A DNA stretch of 64,000 bases from Mesorhizobium mediterraneum (lineage in GTDB: Bacteria; Pseudomonadota; Alphaproteobacteria; Rhizobiales; Rhizobiaceae). The stretch is taken from assembly GCF_002284565.1 (NCBI RefSeq), contig NZ_NPKI01000017.1:1-64000 (forward strand), in the 5' to 3' direction. The translations under genes were made by a program, and so were the position numbers. Under the pieces are notes generated by a model. The model did not search any database. It had not been told where the DNA came from and saw nothing but the letters and a program-made list of their open reading frames with translations. Of this stretch, positions 42,879 through 51,435 are shown piece after piece. The number at the start of each line of letters is the position of its first letter. The first letter of the stretch is position 1.

Positions 42879-43145
42879 TCAGGTGATGTCGTCTGAACGA
42901 TCGCCCTCGGCGGCGATCCGCTTCTCGACCATGGCCCGCAAAGCATCGTTAATGCGGTCCTGCCAGCCGGGTCCGTCCCCCTGGAAATAATCCAGGACAG
43001 CTCGATCAATCCTGATTGAAACAAGCTCTCTGACACTTGGAGCAACTGCGGCTTCGCGAACCGGTGGGGCCGGCTTCTTGACTGGCTTGAAGGCGGCTTC
43101 GGCGGCAGCCATTGGATTTGTCGGTCGGCGCGGAGGATTTGCCAT
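42879..43145 (-). CDS. BrnA/DUF4415-like antitoxin, orphan
   Basis: The 88-residue protein ends with a ribbon-helix-helix-type segment typical of BrnA antitoxins: LVSIRIDRAVLDYFQGDGPGWQDRINDALRAMVEKR. The N-terminal part is Pro/Ala-rich. AGGA precedes the ATG at 43145. A BrnT toxin would normally lie just upstream, but those 143 bases hold no such gene and the next gene runs the other way. It therefore appears to be a lone antitoxin or DNA-binding regulator. Confidence 0.7.
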   Translation of the reverse strand: MANPPRRPTNPMAAAEAAFKPVKKPAPPVREAAVAPSVRELVSIRIDRAVLDYFQGDGPGWQDRINDALRAMVEKRIAAEGDRSDDIT

Positions 43146-43288
43146 TGATGGTCCTGACTGGAGATAACGGATGGGAGGAGACATGCAACGCAACGCGCAT
43201 CGGAATGCCTCGATCCACTGCCCGGAACAGTAATTAGAATATTGACGCGAGAGGTGATAGTCTCGCTCTGGATCCTCGGGAGGAGGAA

Positions 43289-43657
43289 ATGCGCGCCATT
43301 GCATTGTTTGCCGGCGTGTTGGTGGCTACGCCCTCGATGGCGGCGGAGCAACTGGTCTTTTACACCGCCAGTTTTCCAGATGCCACCTCGGTCCAGCTCA
43401 GCGTCATGGACAACAGTGTCTCGCCATATGGGGATTATGACTTTGACGTCGCTATTGGCCTCGTCGAGACGGACGCGAACGGCGTCATCAGGTACGAAGA
43501 TACCGGCAGGCATCATGCACGCGTTCGCTGTAGTTATCCGGCATATGTGAGCGTAGGTGTGCGAAAATATCCCATAGAGATGTCTCTGAACCGCTCCGCA
43601 CATGATGACTGGAAAGAAAATCTCTGGAGGATTTTCTGCGCGGCCCCTTCATCCTGA
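43289..43657 (+). CDS. Exported hypothetical protein
   Basis: The 122-residue product has a good signal peptide (MRAIALFAGVLVATPSMAA) and a compact mature part (LVFYTASFPDATSVQLSVMD, VGVRKYPIEMSLNRSAHDDW). Two cysteines (RCSY and IFCAAPSS) could form a disulfide. GGGAGGAGG lies just before the ATG. I do not recognise the family. It is divergent from the BrnA-like gene and faces the decayed cusF copy, with a strong hairpin between. Confidence 0.65.
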   Translation: MRAIALFAGVLVATPSMAAEQLVFYTASFPDATSVQLSVMDNSVSPYGDYDFDVAIGLVETDANGVIRYEDTGRHHARVRCSYPAYVSVGVRKYPIEMSLNRSAHDDWKENLWRIFCAAPSS

Positions 43658-43689
43658 CTTCCGTACTCATGGCATTTTCGACAGCACAG

Positions 43690-43928
43690 CGCCGCGGGTT
43701 GATTTTTCAACCCGCGGTGCCTGTCCCGGATTACTTGATGCCGGTGACCGTGATGCATCCGTTGACGCGGTCGGCTGTGAACTCGATCGCCTGACCGGTT
43801 TTGACTTTGTCGAGCAGGCCCTGCTCCGCAACAACGAACACCATCGTCATCGCCGTCAGCTTCTTCTGTTTGGCGTCGACCTTGATGACTTCGCCCTTCA
43901 CATATTCCTGCGCCAGTGCGCTCCCGCC
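43690..43928. repeat. Partial duplication of the cusF region, copy 1
   Basis: This stretch matches 47408-47679 at about 90 percent by eye, covering the terminator and most of the copper-binding gene. Copy 1 lacks 36 bases of coding sequence; copy 2 lacks four bases of the terminator stem. Confidence 0.85.
43693..43718. terminator. Perfect hairpin between convergent genes
   Basis: CCGCGGGTTGA pairs perfectly with TCAACCCGCGG around TTTT. It lies after the exported protein gene (+) and the cusF copy (-) and can serve both. A shortened form is present at 47408-47432. Confidence 0.7.
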
Positions 43929-44018
43929 TGGTTGAACGCGCTCTTTCCCTTTGAAGCCGCATTGGATAGCCCATGCATCGGCGTAAGAGAAACTGAGACA
44001 GCCGTTCAACATCTTCAA
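43731..44018 (-). pseudogene. Decayed copy of the CusF-like gene
   Basis: From SALAQEYVKGEVIKVDAKQ to the end ITVTGIK this 95-codon frame matches the CusF-like protein at 47446. It lacks twelve residues (IKHEPLTNLDMP) that carry the copper-ligand histidine and one methionine. The signal peptide is replaced by unrelated residues (MKMLNGCLSFSYADAWAIQ), so export is doubtful. Two ligand methionines (AMTM) remain. A partial duplication followed by in-frame deletion is the simplest origin. Confidence 0.75.
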
Positions 44019-44165
44019 AACTGATCTTCCCGATTTCGGATTCAGCCGCGGCTACGCATGAGAATCACAAAAATGTAAATCCGAGGGAAGGTGCCCGTGA
44101 ATTCGACCCGGTAGTCTGTGGTTGCTGAGCGTTCGAACGCTCGCTTTCGACAAAAGGACTGAGCC

Positions 44166-44456
44166 ATGAAACACACCATCGGATATGCATTGATAGTCTT
44201 CGCGGCAATGACCACGGCCAGTGTCGCCAACAGCGGCACAAACGCAACAAGCCCCCGCATCGACGGGGTCTTGCACGGCCATGGATCGACGGGCGAAACC
44301 ACGAAATCGGCATCCAAGCCCGACGTATCTTCCCAAGTGCTCGACAATGGCGATATCGAGAATTCCAGTTCCGCCTACAATAGGGTCGAAGCTGTGAGCC
44401 CCTCATCGTGGCAGGTCGGGAGCCCCCGCCAGCGCGCCAGCTGGGCGGGCCGGTAG
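44166..44456 (+). CDS. Small exported hypothetical protein
   Basis: AAAGGA precedes the ATG at 44166. The 96-residue product has a signal peptide (MKHTIGYALIVFAAMTTASVA) and a polar, Ser/Thr/Gly-rich mature part with HGHGS. No family is recognised. The C-terminal part (SPSSWQVGSPRQRASWAGR) looks less natural and may result from a shifted end. Two strong hairpins follow (44447-44463 and 44502-44540). Confidence 0.5.
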   Translation: MKHTIGYALIVFAAMTTASVANSGTNATSPRIDGVLHGHGSTGETTKSASKPDVSSQVLDNGDIENSSSAYNRVEAVSPSSWQVGSPRQRASWAGR

Positions 44457-44463
44457 CCGGCCC
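44447..44463. repeat. Small GC hairpin
   Basis: GGGCCGG-TAG-CCGGCCC overlaps the stop of the preceding small gene. There is no T run. Confidence 0.4.
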
Positions 44464-44501
44464 AACACCGCAGCTCCGCATCCTCCCAGCGGAGCCAGTG
44501 C

Positions 44502-44540
44502 AGGACAAACCAGCCGGCAATGCGCCGGCTGGTTTGTCCT
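44502..44540. terminator. Very strong 17-bp hairpin
   Basis: AGGACAAACCAGCCGGC pairs perfectly with GCCGGCTGGTTTGTCCT around a 5-base loop (AATGC). It follows the small exported gene by 45 bases, fitting a terminator, but the perfect 17-bp stem is longer than usual and could also be an element end. Confidence 0.6.
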
Positions 44541-45100
44541 TTCGACTGCTTCCTCAACCAAGCCTGTACAGCACAGCACACCGCACCAAGGAAACCGACT
44601 CTCCACCACCCCCTCGGGGATGGTCGTCGCCTACACAAGCAACGCCTCATGATGCTGCTCTCACCCGCAATGCTGTCATCAGTCGTGATGTGGTCGCAGC
44701 GTCACCGAGGGAAGGGTAGTGTTTGATTTGAGCATAGACGCGCAAGGTGGCGAGCTCGGTCCGTGAGCGTGCATCTGTCTTGCGAACGGCCCGCTTATGA
44801 CAACTGTCCCAACGACGTCGGAGCTGAGGTTTTCGCCGGCGATATCGTATCAGACATAGCCGCTGATGCGCAGGCAGGTCCGTACCCAGAATATAGAAAG
44901 TCAGTGCCGTAGGCGCGCATCCGCCGGCGTACGCCGGACCTGGCGACCAATACCGCCGGCTATACCACGCTACCCGGAACGGGCGATTTCCCTTCGTGGC
45001 GGGTATGCGAACTCTGGTCTGATCGAACCACTATTGAATATTTGTAGTTTCGTCACAGGCGATATGAACCATCCGTTCACGTGACTAACCTCAAACGCTT
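44541..45100. other. Intergenic, no gene recognised
   Basis: The 560 bases lie beyond the end of the kinase gene. A minus-strand frame ending at 44647 (HKRAVRKTDARSRTELATL and onward) is open for about 65 codons without a start codon or known family. It may be a remnant. The stretch 45010-45080 is AT-rich for this window. Confidence 0.35.
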
Positions 45101-46459
45101 TCATAGTTTACGCGGGAACTCTGTTTCCACGATTAAGCCGGGCCTGTTGTCGCCCAGGGAAATTGTCGCGCCGTGCATATCCGATATGGCCTTGACCAGA
45201 CTTAGGCCGAGCCCTGTCCCTTCGGTGGTCCTGTTCTTTTCCAGGCGATAGAAGCGCTTGAACACTTTCAGCTGCTCCGCCGCCGGGATGCCCGGTCCGT
45301 TGTCGCTGACGACGATTGCGCAGCGATTCGCCTGCGTCGTGACACCGATCGCAATCCGGGCTCCTCGTTGTGTATGGCGCATTGCATTGACGATAAGATT
45401 TACGCACATCTGCTTCAGCAGATCGGCATCGCCCCATATGAATGAGGCCGTGTTTCGGCTGTCACTGGACAGAACCAGCGAACGCTCGGCGTCCTCGACG
45501 ATGTGGCTATAGATATCGTAGATTTCGGCGACCAACTCCGAAACGTTCACCTGCGCAAATCGCGAACGGCGTGCGCCGGACTCGATTTGCGAGATGCGCA
45601 GCAAGCCCTCGAACGTGCCGGCTATATGCGAAACTTCGCCCATAGCTTTTTCGATGAGCGATCTGATGGCCGTTTGGTCTTTGCTTTCGGAAGCGGCCTC
45701 AAGCGTTAGAAACAGCCGACCGATCGGCGTCTTGAGATCGTGCGCGATGTCCGTCGTTACCTGCGTCATCGCCGCGACGTTGGCCTGTAGCTGTGCAAGC
45801 GCGACATTTATCTCAGCTGCCAGTATGTCGATGTCATCGCCGCGCAAGGAGAGTGGCAGGCGGGTAGCGAGTTCGCCAGCGCCGACGGCCTTCATAGCGC
45901 GCGACAGTCCAGCAATACGCCGCCGTGTGCGGAAGGCCAACACCGCGCCCGCGCCGAGCCCTCCCGCAAGTACGATCGCCGTTCCCCAGCCGAAGCTGAC
46001 AAGCGCGATGCCGCGCAAGCGATCGGTGTCGTCATAGCTTACGCCGACGGTTAGGTCGTAGCCGTCCAGGTTCTTCCGGTAGAGCCGGTAGTTGTTGAGC
46101 GCCGCCTCGTGGCTTGTCGGTGCGCGCGTAGAAAATCCCGGCGGGACGTTGGAAATATCAATGTTGCCAGCCAGGAAGTCGCCGTCGGAATCCTTCAGTG
46201 TGTAAAGCGTCTCCTGTCCCCTGATTGCCGGGCCATGGCTTCGGATCATGGCGGCAGCACCATCGACACCGTTCGCGTCATAGGCGAAAGAAATCTCCCG
46301 GAACCGCTCCGTCACATTGGAATCCAGCCGCTCGTAAAGATAGGCGGCGACCATGTTGTAAGCGACGAAATTGGCTCCAAGGAACGAAAGCAGAAACAGG
46401 GAGATGTAGAACGCGGCAAGGCGGATCGACGTACTTCTCGCGATACTAGCGTTGGCCAT
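45101..46459 (-). CDS. CusS-type sensor histidine kinase
   Basis: The 452-residue kinase has membrane segments at about 13-34 and 150-176 around a periplasmic sensor of about 115 residues. HAMP, HisKA with His240 (TDIAHDLKTPIGRLFL) and an ATPase domain (NLIVNAMRHT, DNGPGIP, GTGLGLS) follow. Its position beside copper genes suggests a CusS/CopS-type metal sensor. It overlaps the response-regulator gene by 14 bases. The frame extends to 46597 but only as shadow of that gene. Confidence 0.8.
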   Translation of the reverse strand: MANASIARSTSIRLAAFYISLFLLSFLGANFVAYNMVAAYLYERLDSNVTERFREISFAYDANGVDGAAAMIRSHGPAIRGQETLYTLKDSDGDFLAGNIDISNVPPGFSTRAPTSHEAALNNYRLYRKNLDGYDLTVGVSYDDTDRLRGIALVSFGWGTAIVLAGGLGAGAVLAFRTRRRIAGLSRAMKAVGAGELATRLPLSLRGDDIDILAAEINVALAQLQANVAAMTQVTTDIAHDLKTPIGRLFLTLEAASESKDQTAIRSLIEKAMGEVSHIAGTFEGLLRISQIESGARRSRFAQVNVSELVAEIYDIYSHIVEDAERSLVLSSDSRNTASFIWGDADLLKQMCVNLIVNAMRHTQRGARIAIGVTTQANRCAIVVSDNGPGIPAAEQLKVFKRFYRLEKNRTTEGTGLGLSLVKAISDMHGATISLGDNRPGLIVETEFPRKL

Positions 46460-47123
46460 GAATGGTGTAGCCGGTATTGCGTGTGTTACGCAGGAGCGGA
46501 ACATCAAATGGTTTGTCGATCTTCGCCCGCAGTCGGCTAATATGGGTTTCCACCACGGTGCTTTGTGGGTCGAAGTTGAAGTTCCAGATCCGCTCAAGGA
46601 GCATGGTCTTCGTCAGTATGCGGCCCTCGTTACGCATCAGGAGTTCAAGCAGCGCGAACTCCCGAGGGAGCAATTCGATCGTCGTTCCGCCGCGGGTGGC
46701 GAGGCGGCTGAAGAGATCCAATTCCAGATCAGCCACCTTCAGCTTTGCCTTTTCGGCGGTGATCGGAGGGCGCCTTTGCAGAGCATTGACCCGAGCCAGG
46801 AGTTCGGAGAATGCAAAAGGCTTGATCAAGTAATCGTCCGCACCTGCCTCCAATCCCTCAACTCGATCGTTGACACCGCCCACTGCCGTCAGGAAAATCA
46901 CTGGCACCTTTCCGCCGGCGCCTCGAAGACCCCGCACGAGCGACAAGCCATCGAGGCCAGGCAGCATCCGATCCACAATGGCGACGTCATAGGGTTCGCG
47001 CAGTCCGACAAGCAAAGCATCGCGCCCGTCTGTCAGGACATCGACCACATGGCCGGAAGAGCTCAGTCCATTTTCGATGTAACGGCTGATTTGTTCGTCG
47101 TCTTCGACTAAGAGAATTTTCAT
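46446..47123 (-). CDS. CusR-type response regulator
   Basis: The 225-residue OmpR-family regulator has a receiver with Asp51 (VAIVDRMLPGLDG) and the Lys in YLIKPF, and a winged helix with LLPREFALLELLMRN, VVETHISRLRAKID and TGYTIHG. With its overlapping kinase it is a good candidate to control the neighbouring copper operons, as CusRS and CopRS do. No consensus target site could be identified by eye. Confidence 0.85.
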   Translation of the reverse strand: MKILLVEDDEQISRYIENGLSSSGHVVDVLTDGRDALLVGLREPYDVAIVDRMLPGLDGLSLVRGLRGAGGKVPVIFLTAVGGVNDRVEGLEAGADDYLIKPFAFSELLARVNALQRRPPITAEKAKLKVADLELDLFSRLATRGGTTIELLPREFALLELLMRNEGRILTKTMLLERIWNFNFDPQSTVVETHISRLRAKIDKPFDVPLLRNTRNTGYTIHGQR

Positions 47124-47445
47124 AATGCTAATCTCTCATCTGGCTTGGTGCGCCAAGCGTTGATGACCTTTTGGCCAGTTTGCTTCTGCCCGCGATGGCG
47201 TCCGAAGCGATGTCTCAGTGAGGTTTTGACGGCGGGTTTTTCGGCCTGGTGCCCTTAGTCGGCGACGCGGCCTTTCCACCGGCCAGGTACTGGGGTCTGA
47301 CGTCTCAACATCCGTGCACTGGATCGACAACACGGTCCCAGGCGAAAAGCGCCTTGGAACTCATCACCTTGCAAACTGTCGCGCCGGATCGCTTGCGAAA
47401 ACCTCCGGCGCCGCGGATTTTTCAACCCGCGGCACCAGTCCCGGA
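47124..47445. other. Intergenic between CusF-like gene and response regulator
   Basis: The 322 bases hold the shortened terminator copy (about 47402-47440) of the CusF-like gene and a small inverted repeat near 47143-47159 (GCTTGG/CCAAGC) upstream of the response-regulator start. No gene is recognised. Confidence 0.4.
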
Positions 47446-47679
47446 TCACTTGATGCCGGTGACCGTGATGCGTCCGTTGACGCGGTCGGCTGTGAACTCG
47501 ATCGCCTGACCGGTTTTGACCTTCTTGAGCAGGCCCTGCTCGGCGACGACGAACACCATCGTCATCGCAGGCATGTCGAGATTGGTCAGCGGCTCGTGCT
47601 TGATCGTCAGCTTCTTCTGTTTGGCGTCGACCTTGATGACTTCGCCCTTCACGTATTCCTGCGCAAGCGCGCTCCCGCC
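47408..47679. repeat. cusF-region duplication, copy 2 (intact)
   Basis: This copy matches 43690-43928 in the same orientation and carries the full copper-binding coding sequence. The terminator stem is shortened by four bases but can re-form as GGTGCCGCGG with CCGCGGCGCC, including one wobble pair. Confidence 0.85.
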
Positions 47680-47730
47680 GATGGCGAGCACGAGCGCGAG
47701 TGCCGAGAGAGCCTTTACCAATAGTGTCAT
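47446..47730 (-). CDS. CusF-like periplasmic copper chaperone
   Basis: The 94-residue protein has a signal peptide (about 1-23) and a CusF-type OB fold with KGEVIKVDAKQKKLTIKHEPL. By spacing from E. coli CusF, ligands are His45, Met56 and Met58; the position of the copper-stacking tryptophan is Met53. It would pass Cu(I)/Ag(I) to the Cus efflux system. It is the last gene of the leftward operon that starts with the His/Cys-rich protein at 51837. Confidence 0.85.
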   Translation of the reverse strand: MTLLVKALSALALVLAIGGSALAQEYVKGEVIKVDAKQKKLTIKHEPLTNLDMPAMTMVFVVAEQGLLKKVKTGQAIEFTADRVNGRITVTGIK

Positions 47731-47756
47731 GATTAGCTTCCTTTGCGGTTTAGCAG

Positions 47757-48245
47757 TCAGTTGGCGACGGTGATGTCGCCCTTCATGCCGGAATCGTAGT
47801 GGCCCGGGACCAGGCAGGCGAAGCCGAATTCGCCGGCATTGGCGAACGTCCAGATGATCTCGCCTCTGGCGCCGGGCGCCAGCCGGATCGCGTTGGGATC
47901 GGCGTGCTCCATCTCGGGGAATTTCTCCATCAGCGCCTTGTGCTCCATAATTCCGTCGTGGACGTCCATGACGAACTCGTGATCGATTTGGCCCTTGTTG
48001 ATGAATTTCAGGCGAACGGTCTCGCCCTTCTTCACCTTGAGGACGGCCGGTTGGAACAACATTTTTCCGTCGTCCTTCTCCGACATCGAGATGTTGATGG
48101 ACCGTTTTGCCTTGCTAGCCTCGCCAGGGCTGCCGATCGGCATTGTGGCGGCTTTGTCGCCATGGCCTCCGGCATGGGTTCCACCGGCAAGAGCTGCTCC
48201 CGAACTGACCGCCATCAAAACGGCCGCTGCGATTATACGTTTCAT
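47757..48245 (-). CDS. Periplasmic cupredoxin
   Basis: The 162-residue exported protein has a signal peptide (1-20), a His/Gly-rich start (GGTHAGGHGDKAAT) and a plastocyanin/azurin-like domain. Type 1 copper ligands are visible as His89 (DHEFVMD), Cys144, His149 and Met154 (FACLVPGHYDSGM). Relatives such as CopI-type proteins confer copper tolerance. It lies between the CusF-like gene and the multicopper oxidase gene in the same direction. Confidence 0.85.
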   Translation of the reverse strand: MKRIIAAAVLMAVSSGAALAGGTHAGGHGDKAATMPIGSPGEASKAKRSINISMSEKDDGKMLFQPAVLKVKKGETVRLKFINKGQIDHEFVMDVHDGIMEHKALMEKFPEMEHADPNAIRLAPGARGEIIWTFANAGEFGFACLVPGHYDSGMKGDITVAN

Positions 48246-48288
48246 GCTGCACTTTCTCTCATTGTTGAGGTTGAGGGGTTTCGGTTTC

Positions 48289-49647
48289 TCATCCCTGTTT
48301 GCCGTGACCGCCGTGCGCTGCCGGGGCCATCGTTTTTGCGTCGCCTGATTTCGTCGGAGCGGGGACATCCCCCTTCCACTCGTAAGCCACGGTTCCCTCC
48401 GGATGCTGGTACCATCCCGGATCGGCGTAATCGTTCGAGGCCAGACCCTCGCGAACCTTCACAACTGAGAACATGCCGCCCATCTCGATGGCGCCGAATT
48501 GGCCCCAGCCGGTCATCATCGGAATCGTGTTGTCGGGAAGTGGCATCTCCATCTCGCCCATGTCGGCCATACCGCGGTCACCCATGGCCATGTATTCTGG
48601 CTGGACCCGGCGGATCTTGTCGGTGACTTTCGAGTTGTCGACGCCGATGAACGTGGGCACGTCGTGGCCCATGGCGTTCATTGTGTGGTGCGACTTATGG
48701 CAATGGATTGCCCAGTCGCCCTCGTATTTGGCTTCGAACTCATATGCCCGCATGGCGCCGACGGGAATGTCGATCGACACCTCCGGCCACCGCGCCTCCG
48801 GCCGGACCCAGCCGCCATCGGTGCAGGTCACCTCGAAGTCGTAACCATGCATGTGGATCGGATGATTGGTCATGGTCAGGTTGCCCACGCGAACCCTGAC
48901 CCGGTCGTTTTTCGCCACAGGAAGATGACTGATCCCCGGAAAGACGCGGCTATTCCAACCCCAGAGATTGAAATCCGTCATCTCCATGATGCGCGGGACG
49001 TACGACCCCGGTTCGATATCGAAGGCGTTCAGCAGGAACACGAAATCGCGGTCCACGCGCATGAATTTCGGGTCTTTGGGATGAATGACGAAGAAGCCCA
49101 TCATGCCCATCGCCATCTGGACCATTTCGTCGGCGTGCGGGTGGTACATGAATGTGCCGCTCTTCACGAGGTCGAACTCGTAGACGAAGGTCTTGCCGGG
49201 CGGGATCCCGGGCTGGGTAAGACCGGTCACGCCGTCCATGCCGTTGGGCAGGATCATGCCGTGCCAATGGATCGTCGTATGCTCCGGCAGCTTGTTTGTT
49301 ACGAAGATGCGGACTCGGTCGCCCTCAACCGCCTCTATGGTCGGGCCGGGAGATTGACCGTTGTAGCCCCAGAGATAGGCAGTCATGCCGGGCGACATCT
49401 CGCGCTCGACCGGCTCGGCCACGAGGTGGAACTCCTTCACGCCGCTGTTCATGCGATGCGGAAGGGTCCAGCCATTGAGCGTCACGACCGGCTGGTAGTC
49501 CGGTCCGCTCGTCGGGAAGATCGGAGGCTGCATATCAGGGGACTCCATGATTGGTGCGTCGGGCAGCCCCATCGCGGACGTTTTGGTCCATGCAGTGGCG
49601 CCGGCGAGCAGGGCTCCCGCGCCTAACAACTGACGTCTTGAAAGCAT
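48289..49647 (-). CDS. Tat-exported multicopper oxidase
   Basis: The 452-residue oxidase starts with a twin-arginine signal (LSRRQLLGAGALLAG). The copper motifs are in order: HWHG at 127-130, HPHAD at 169-173, HPIHMHG at 262-268 and HCHKSHH at 315-321, with axial Met326. A methionine-rich segment (MAMGDRGMADMGEMEMPLP) and a His/Gly tail follow. It probably oxidises Cu(I) to Cu(II) in the periplasm. Operon neighbours are the TolC-family lipoprotein upstream and the cupredoxin downstream. Confidence 0.9.
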   Translation of the reverse strand: MLSRRQLLGAGALLAGATAWTKTSAMGLPDAPIMESPDMQPPIFPTSGPDYQPVVTLNGWTLPHRMNSGVKEFHLVAEPVEREMSPGMTAYLWGYNGQSPGPTIEAVEGDRVRIFVTNKLPEHTTIHWHGMILPNGMDGVTGLTQPGIPPGKTFVYEFDLVKSGTFMYHPHADEMVQMAMGMMGFFVIHPKDPKFMRVDRDFVFLLNAFDIEPGSYVPRIMEMTDFNLWGWNSRVFPGISHLPVAKNDRVRVRVGNLTMTNHPIHMHGYDFEVTCTDGGWVRPEARWPEVSIDIPVGAMRAYEFEAKYEGDWAIHCHKSHHTMNAMGHDVPTFIGVDNSKVTDKIRRVQPEYMAMGDRGMADMGEMEMPLPDNTIPMMTGWGQFGAIEMGGMFSVVKVREGLASNDYADPGWYQHPEGTVAYEWKGDVPAPTKSGDAKTMAPAAHGGHGKQG

Positions 49648-49664
49648 TTTTCTTCTCCTTGAAT

Positions 49665-51122
49665 TCAGTGGCCTTCGGCGCCTGCTTCGGCCGCGGCCGG
49701 TGCGTCGCCGCCCCCGGACGCGCTCGCGCCGCCGCCGTGGATGGCGGTTCCGAGATTGACATCGGCCAGCCAGAAATTGCGCTTGGCGTTGAGGGAAAGC
49801 ATGATCGAGCTGATTTTCGCGCGTGTGTCCGCCAGCAGCTCGAACGTGTTGGTGATCATGCCGTTGTAGGTGAGGACCGACTCCGCCTCGATCTTTGTTC
49901 GCAGCGGCACAACATTGTTCCGATAGTGCCGGGCAATGTCGTAGGTCGAACGGTAGGCGTCATAGGCGGATCTCGCCTCCGACCGGATGTTGACCGCCTT
50001 TTCCGCGAACCGGTTTGCGGCTTGCATGTAGGCAAGCTCGGCCTTGCGCATGCGTGCCTTGCCGGTATCGAAAATCGGAATGACGAGCTCGAGCTCGAGA
50101 GTGGGTGAGACACTCGTCTCCGTTCCGCCCTCCTCCGACTCCTCGCGTTCCACCTCGACGCCGGAAAGTAGTTCCAGGTCGCTGACGTAGCGCGTCGCCT
50201 CGGTCAGACCGTAGGATTTCGCCAGCGCCTCCAGCTCAAGTTTCGCGATCTCGAGATCGACGCGATTTTTTAGCGCCTCAGCCTCGATCGCGCGTTTGGC
50301 CTTGGCCCCTTTGGGCAGGGCTGGAAGCATGTTGGGGACCGAGTAATCGACGTCCGGTCCCCATAGACCCATCAGCCGGGTGAGCTCTTCCTTGGCAGTC
50401 CGGGCAGCGAGCCGCGCTTCCGCCGCCTGACCGGTGATCTCGGCATAAAAGACGTGTTCGCGGGCTTGGCCGGTCTTTGTGAAGGCACCCGTCTCTCCAA
50501 GTTTTTGAGCGAGTTCGGAGGCAGAGTCGGCGGCGGCTTGCGCCTTGTTCAGATAGGAAACGCTCTCCCAGGCCGAGACAGCATTGATCCAGGCCCGCCG
50601 CGTATCCGCAGCCAGTCGTAGCGTTTCTTCGCCGGCGCGGAGCTGGGCCTGACGGAAACGTGCATCCGCGACTGCGACGCGCCGCTTGTGGGTCGCCAGC
50701 GCAAGGATGTTGCTGACCACCGCTCCTTCAATCGTCCGCACGGGATCGACACCGATCATGCCGACGGAGATCGTCGGATTGACGAGCATCGTCTCCTGCC
50801 ACATGTCGGCCGCCGACAAACCGATCTCGGCGTAGGCGGCCTGCAGGCCCTTGTTGTTGAGCAAGGCGACCTGCACCGCGGTGTCCGGGCCGATTGTCTT
50901 CTTCTGGACGAGGCGCTTCACGCGCTCTGAAGCCGTCCGCGCTTCCTCGCTGGATTGCACCCATACGGTTTTCTTGCCGGTCACGGACTCGGCACGCGCC
51001 GCAACTGTCGTGAAGCCGGCCATCGGGGCCGAGATGCCATCAAGGACCCCGCTGGTCGTGCATCCGGCTGCGATCAGCGGAATGGTCACCACTGCAGCTA
51101 TGGTCAGGAACCGGCGCGTCAT
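49665..51122 (-). CDS. TolC-family outer-membrane lipoprotein
   Basis: The 485-residue outer-membrane factor has a lipoprotein signal (LIAAGC, Cys at about 21) and two related long-helix halves with RVAVADARFRQAQLRAGEETLRLA and the FDTGKARMRKAELAY region of TolC/CusC relatives. An acidic insert (EREESEEGGTE) and a Gly/Ala-rich tail are unusual. It is the likely outer-membrane channel for CusAB although encoded in a different operon. Its ATG overlaps the small lipoprotein gene by four bases. Confidence 0.85.
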   Translation of the reverse strand: MTRRFLTIAAVVTIPLIAAGCTTSGVLDGISAPMAGFTTVAARAESVTGKKTVWVQSSEEARTASERVKRLVQKKTIGPDTAVQVALLNNKGLQAAYAEIGLSAADMWQETMLVNPTISVGMIGVDPVRTIEGAVVSNILALATHKRRVAVADARFRQAQLRAGEETLRLAADTRRAWINAVSAWESVSYLNKAQAAADSASELAQKLGETGAFTKTGQAREHVFYAEITGQAAEARLAARTAKEELTRLMGLWGPDVDYSVPNMLPALPKGAKAKRAIEAEALKNRVDLEIAKLELEALAKSYGLTEATRYVSDLELLSGVEVEREESEEGGTETSVSPTLELELVIPIFDTGKARMRKAELAYMQAANRFAEKAVNIRSEARSAYDAYRSTYDIARHYRNNVVPLRTKIEAESVLTYNGMITNTFELLADTRAKISSIMLSLNAKRNFWLADVNLGTAIHGGGASASGGGDAPAAAEAGAEGH

Positions 51123-51352
51123 GATCCGGCTCCCGGGTTCACGGGAGAACGTTCTTGATTGAGACGCCGCCAATTCCGCGGATCGACTGGCTCCCGGTGG
51201 CGATAGTCGACGACGACCGGGTGGTAGTGCACATCACGGACGCCCATTGCGGGATCGGCCGGATTGAAGGCGGGAAGGATGTCCGGCGGCGTGGTTGCCG
51301 CACATCCGGTAACTAACAGCGATGCGAGCATCGCGGAGCTTGCGATTTTCAT
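51119..51352 (-). CDS. Small lipoprotein of the copper operon
   Basis: The 77-residue product has a lipobox (LLVTGCAAT, Cys at 17) and a short mature part with HYHPVVVDYRHREPVDPRNW. No known domain is visible. The ATGA overlap with the TolC-family gene indicates coupled translation, and the histidines could bind metal. The frame extends to 51517 but similarity to a lipoprotein signal fixes the ATG at 51352. Confidence 0.65.
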   Translation of the reverse strand: MKIASSAMLASLLVTGCAATTPPDILPAFNPADPAMGVRDVHYHPVVVDYRHREPVDPRNWRRLNQERSPVNPGAGS

Positions 51353-51435
51353 TGTAGACCTGAAACATGACGTATGCGTTTGGCCGCGCGGGAACGGATT
51401 CCCGACGCTGCGCGCGAACGCCCCGAAAGGGCGCG

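Noticed and set aside
44375..44650. Cys/Trp-rich minus-strand frame of 91 codons
   Set aside because: It crosses the strong hairpin at 44502-44540 and has no start signal or family.
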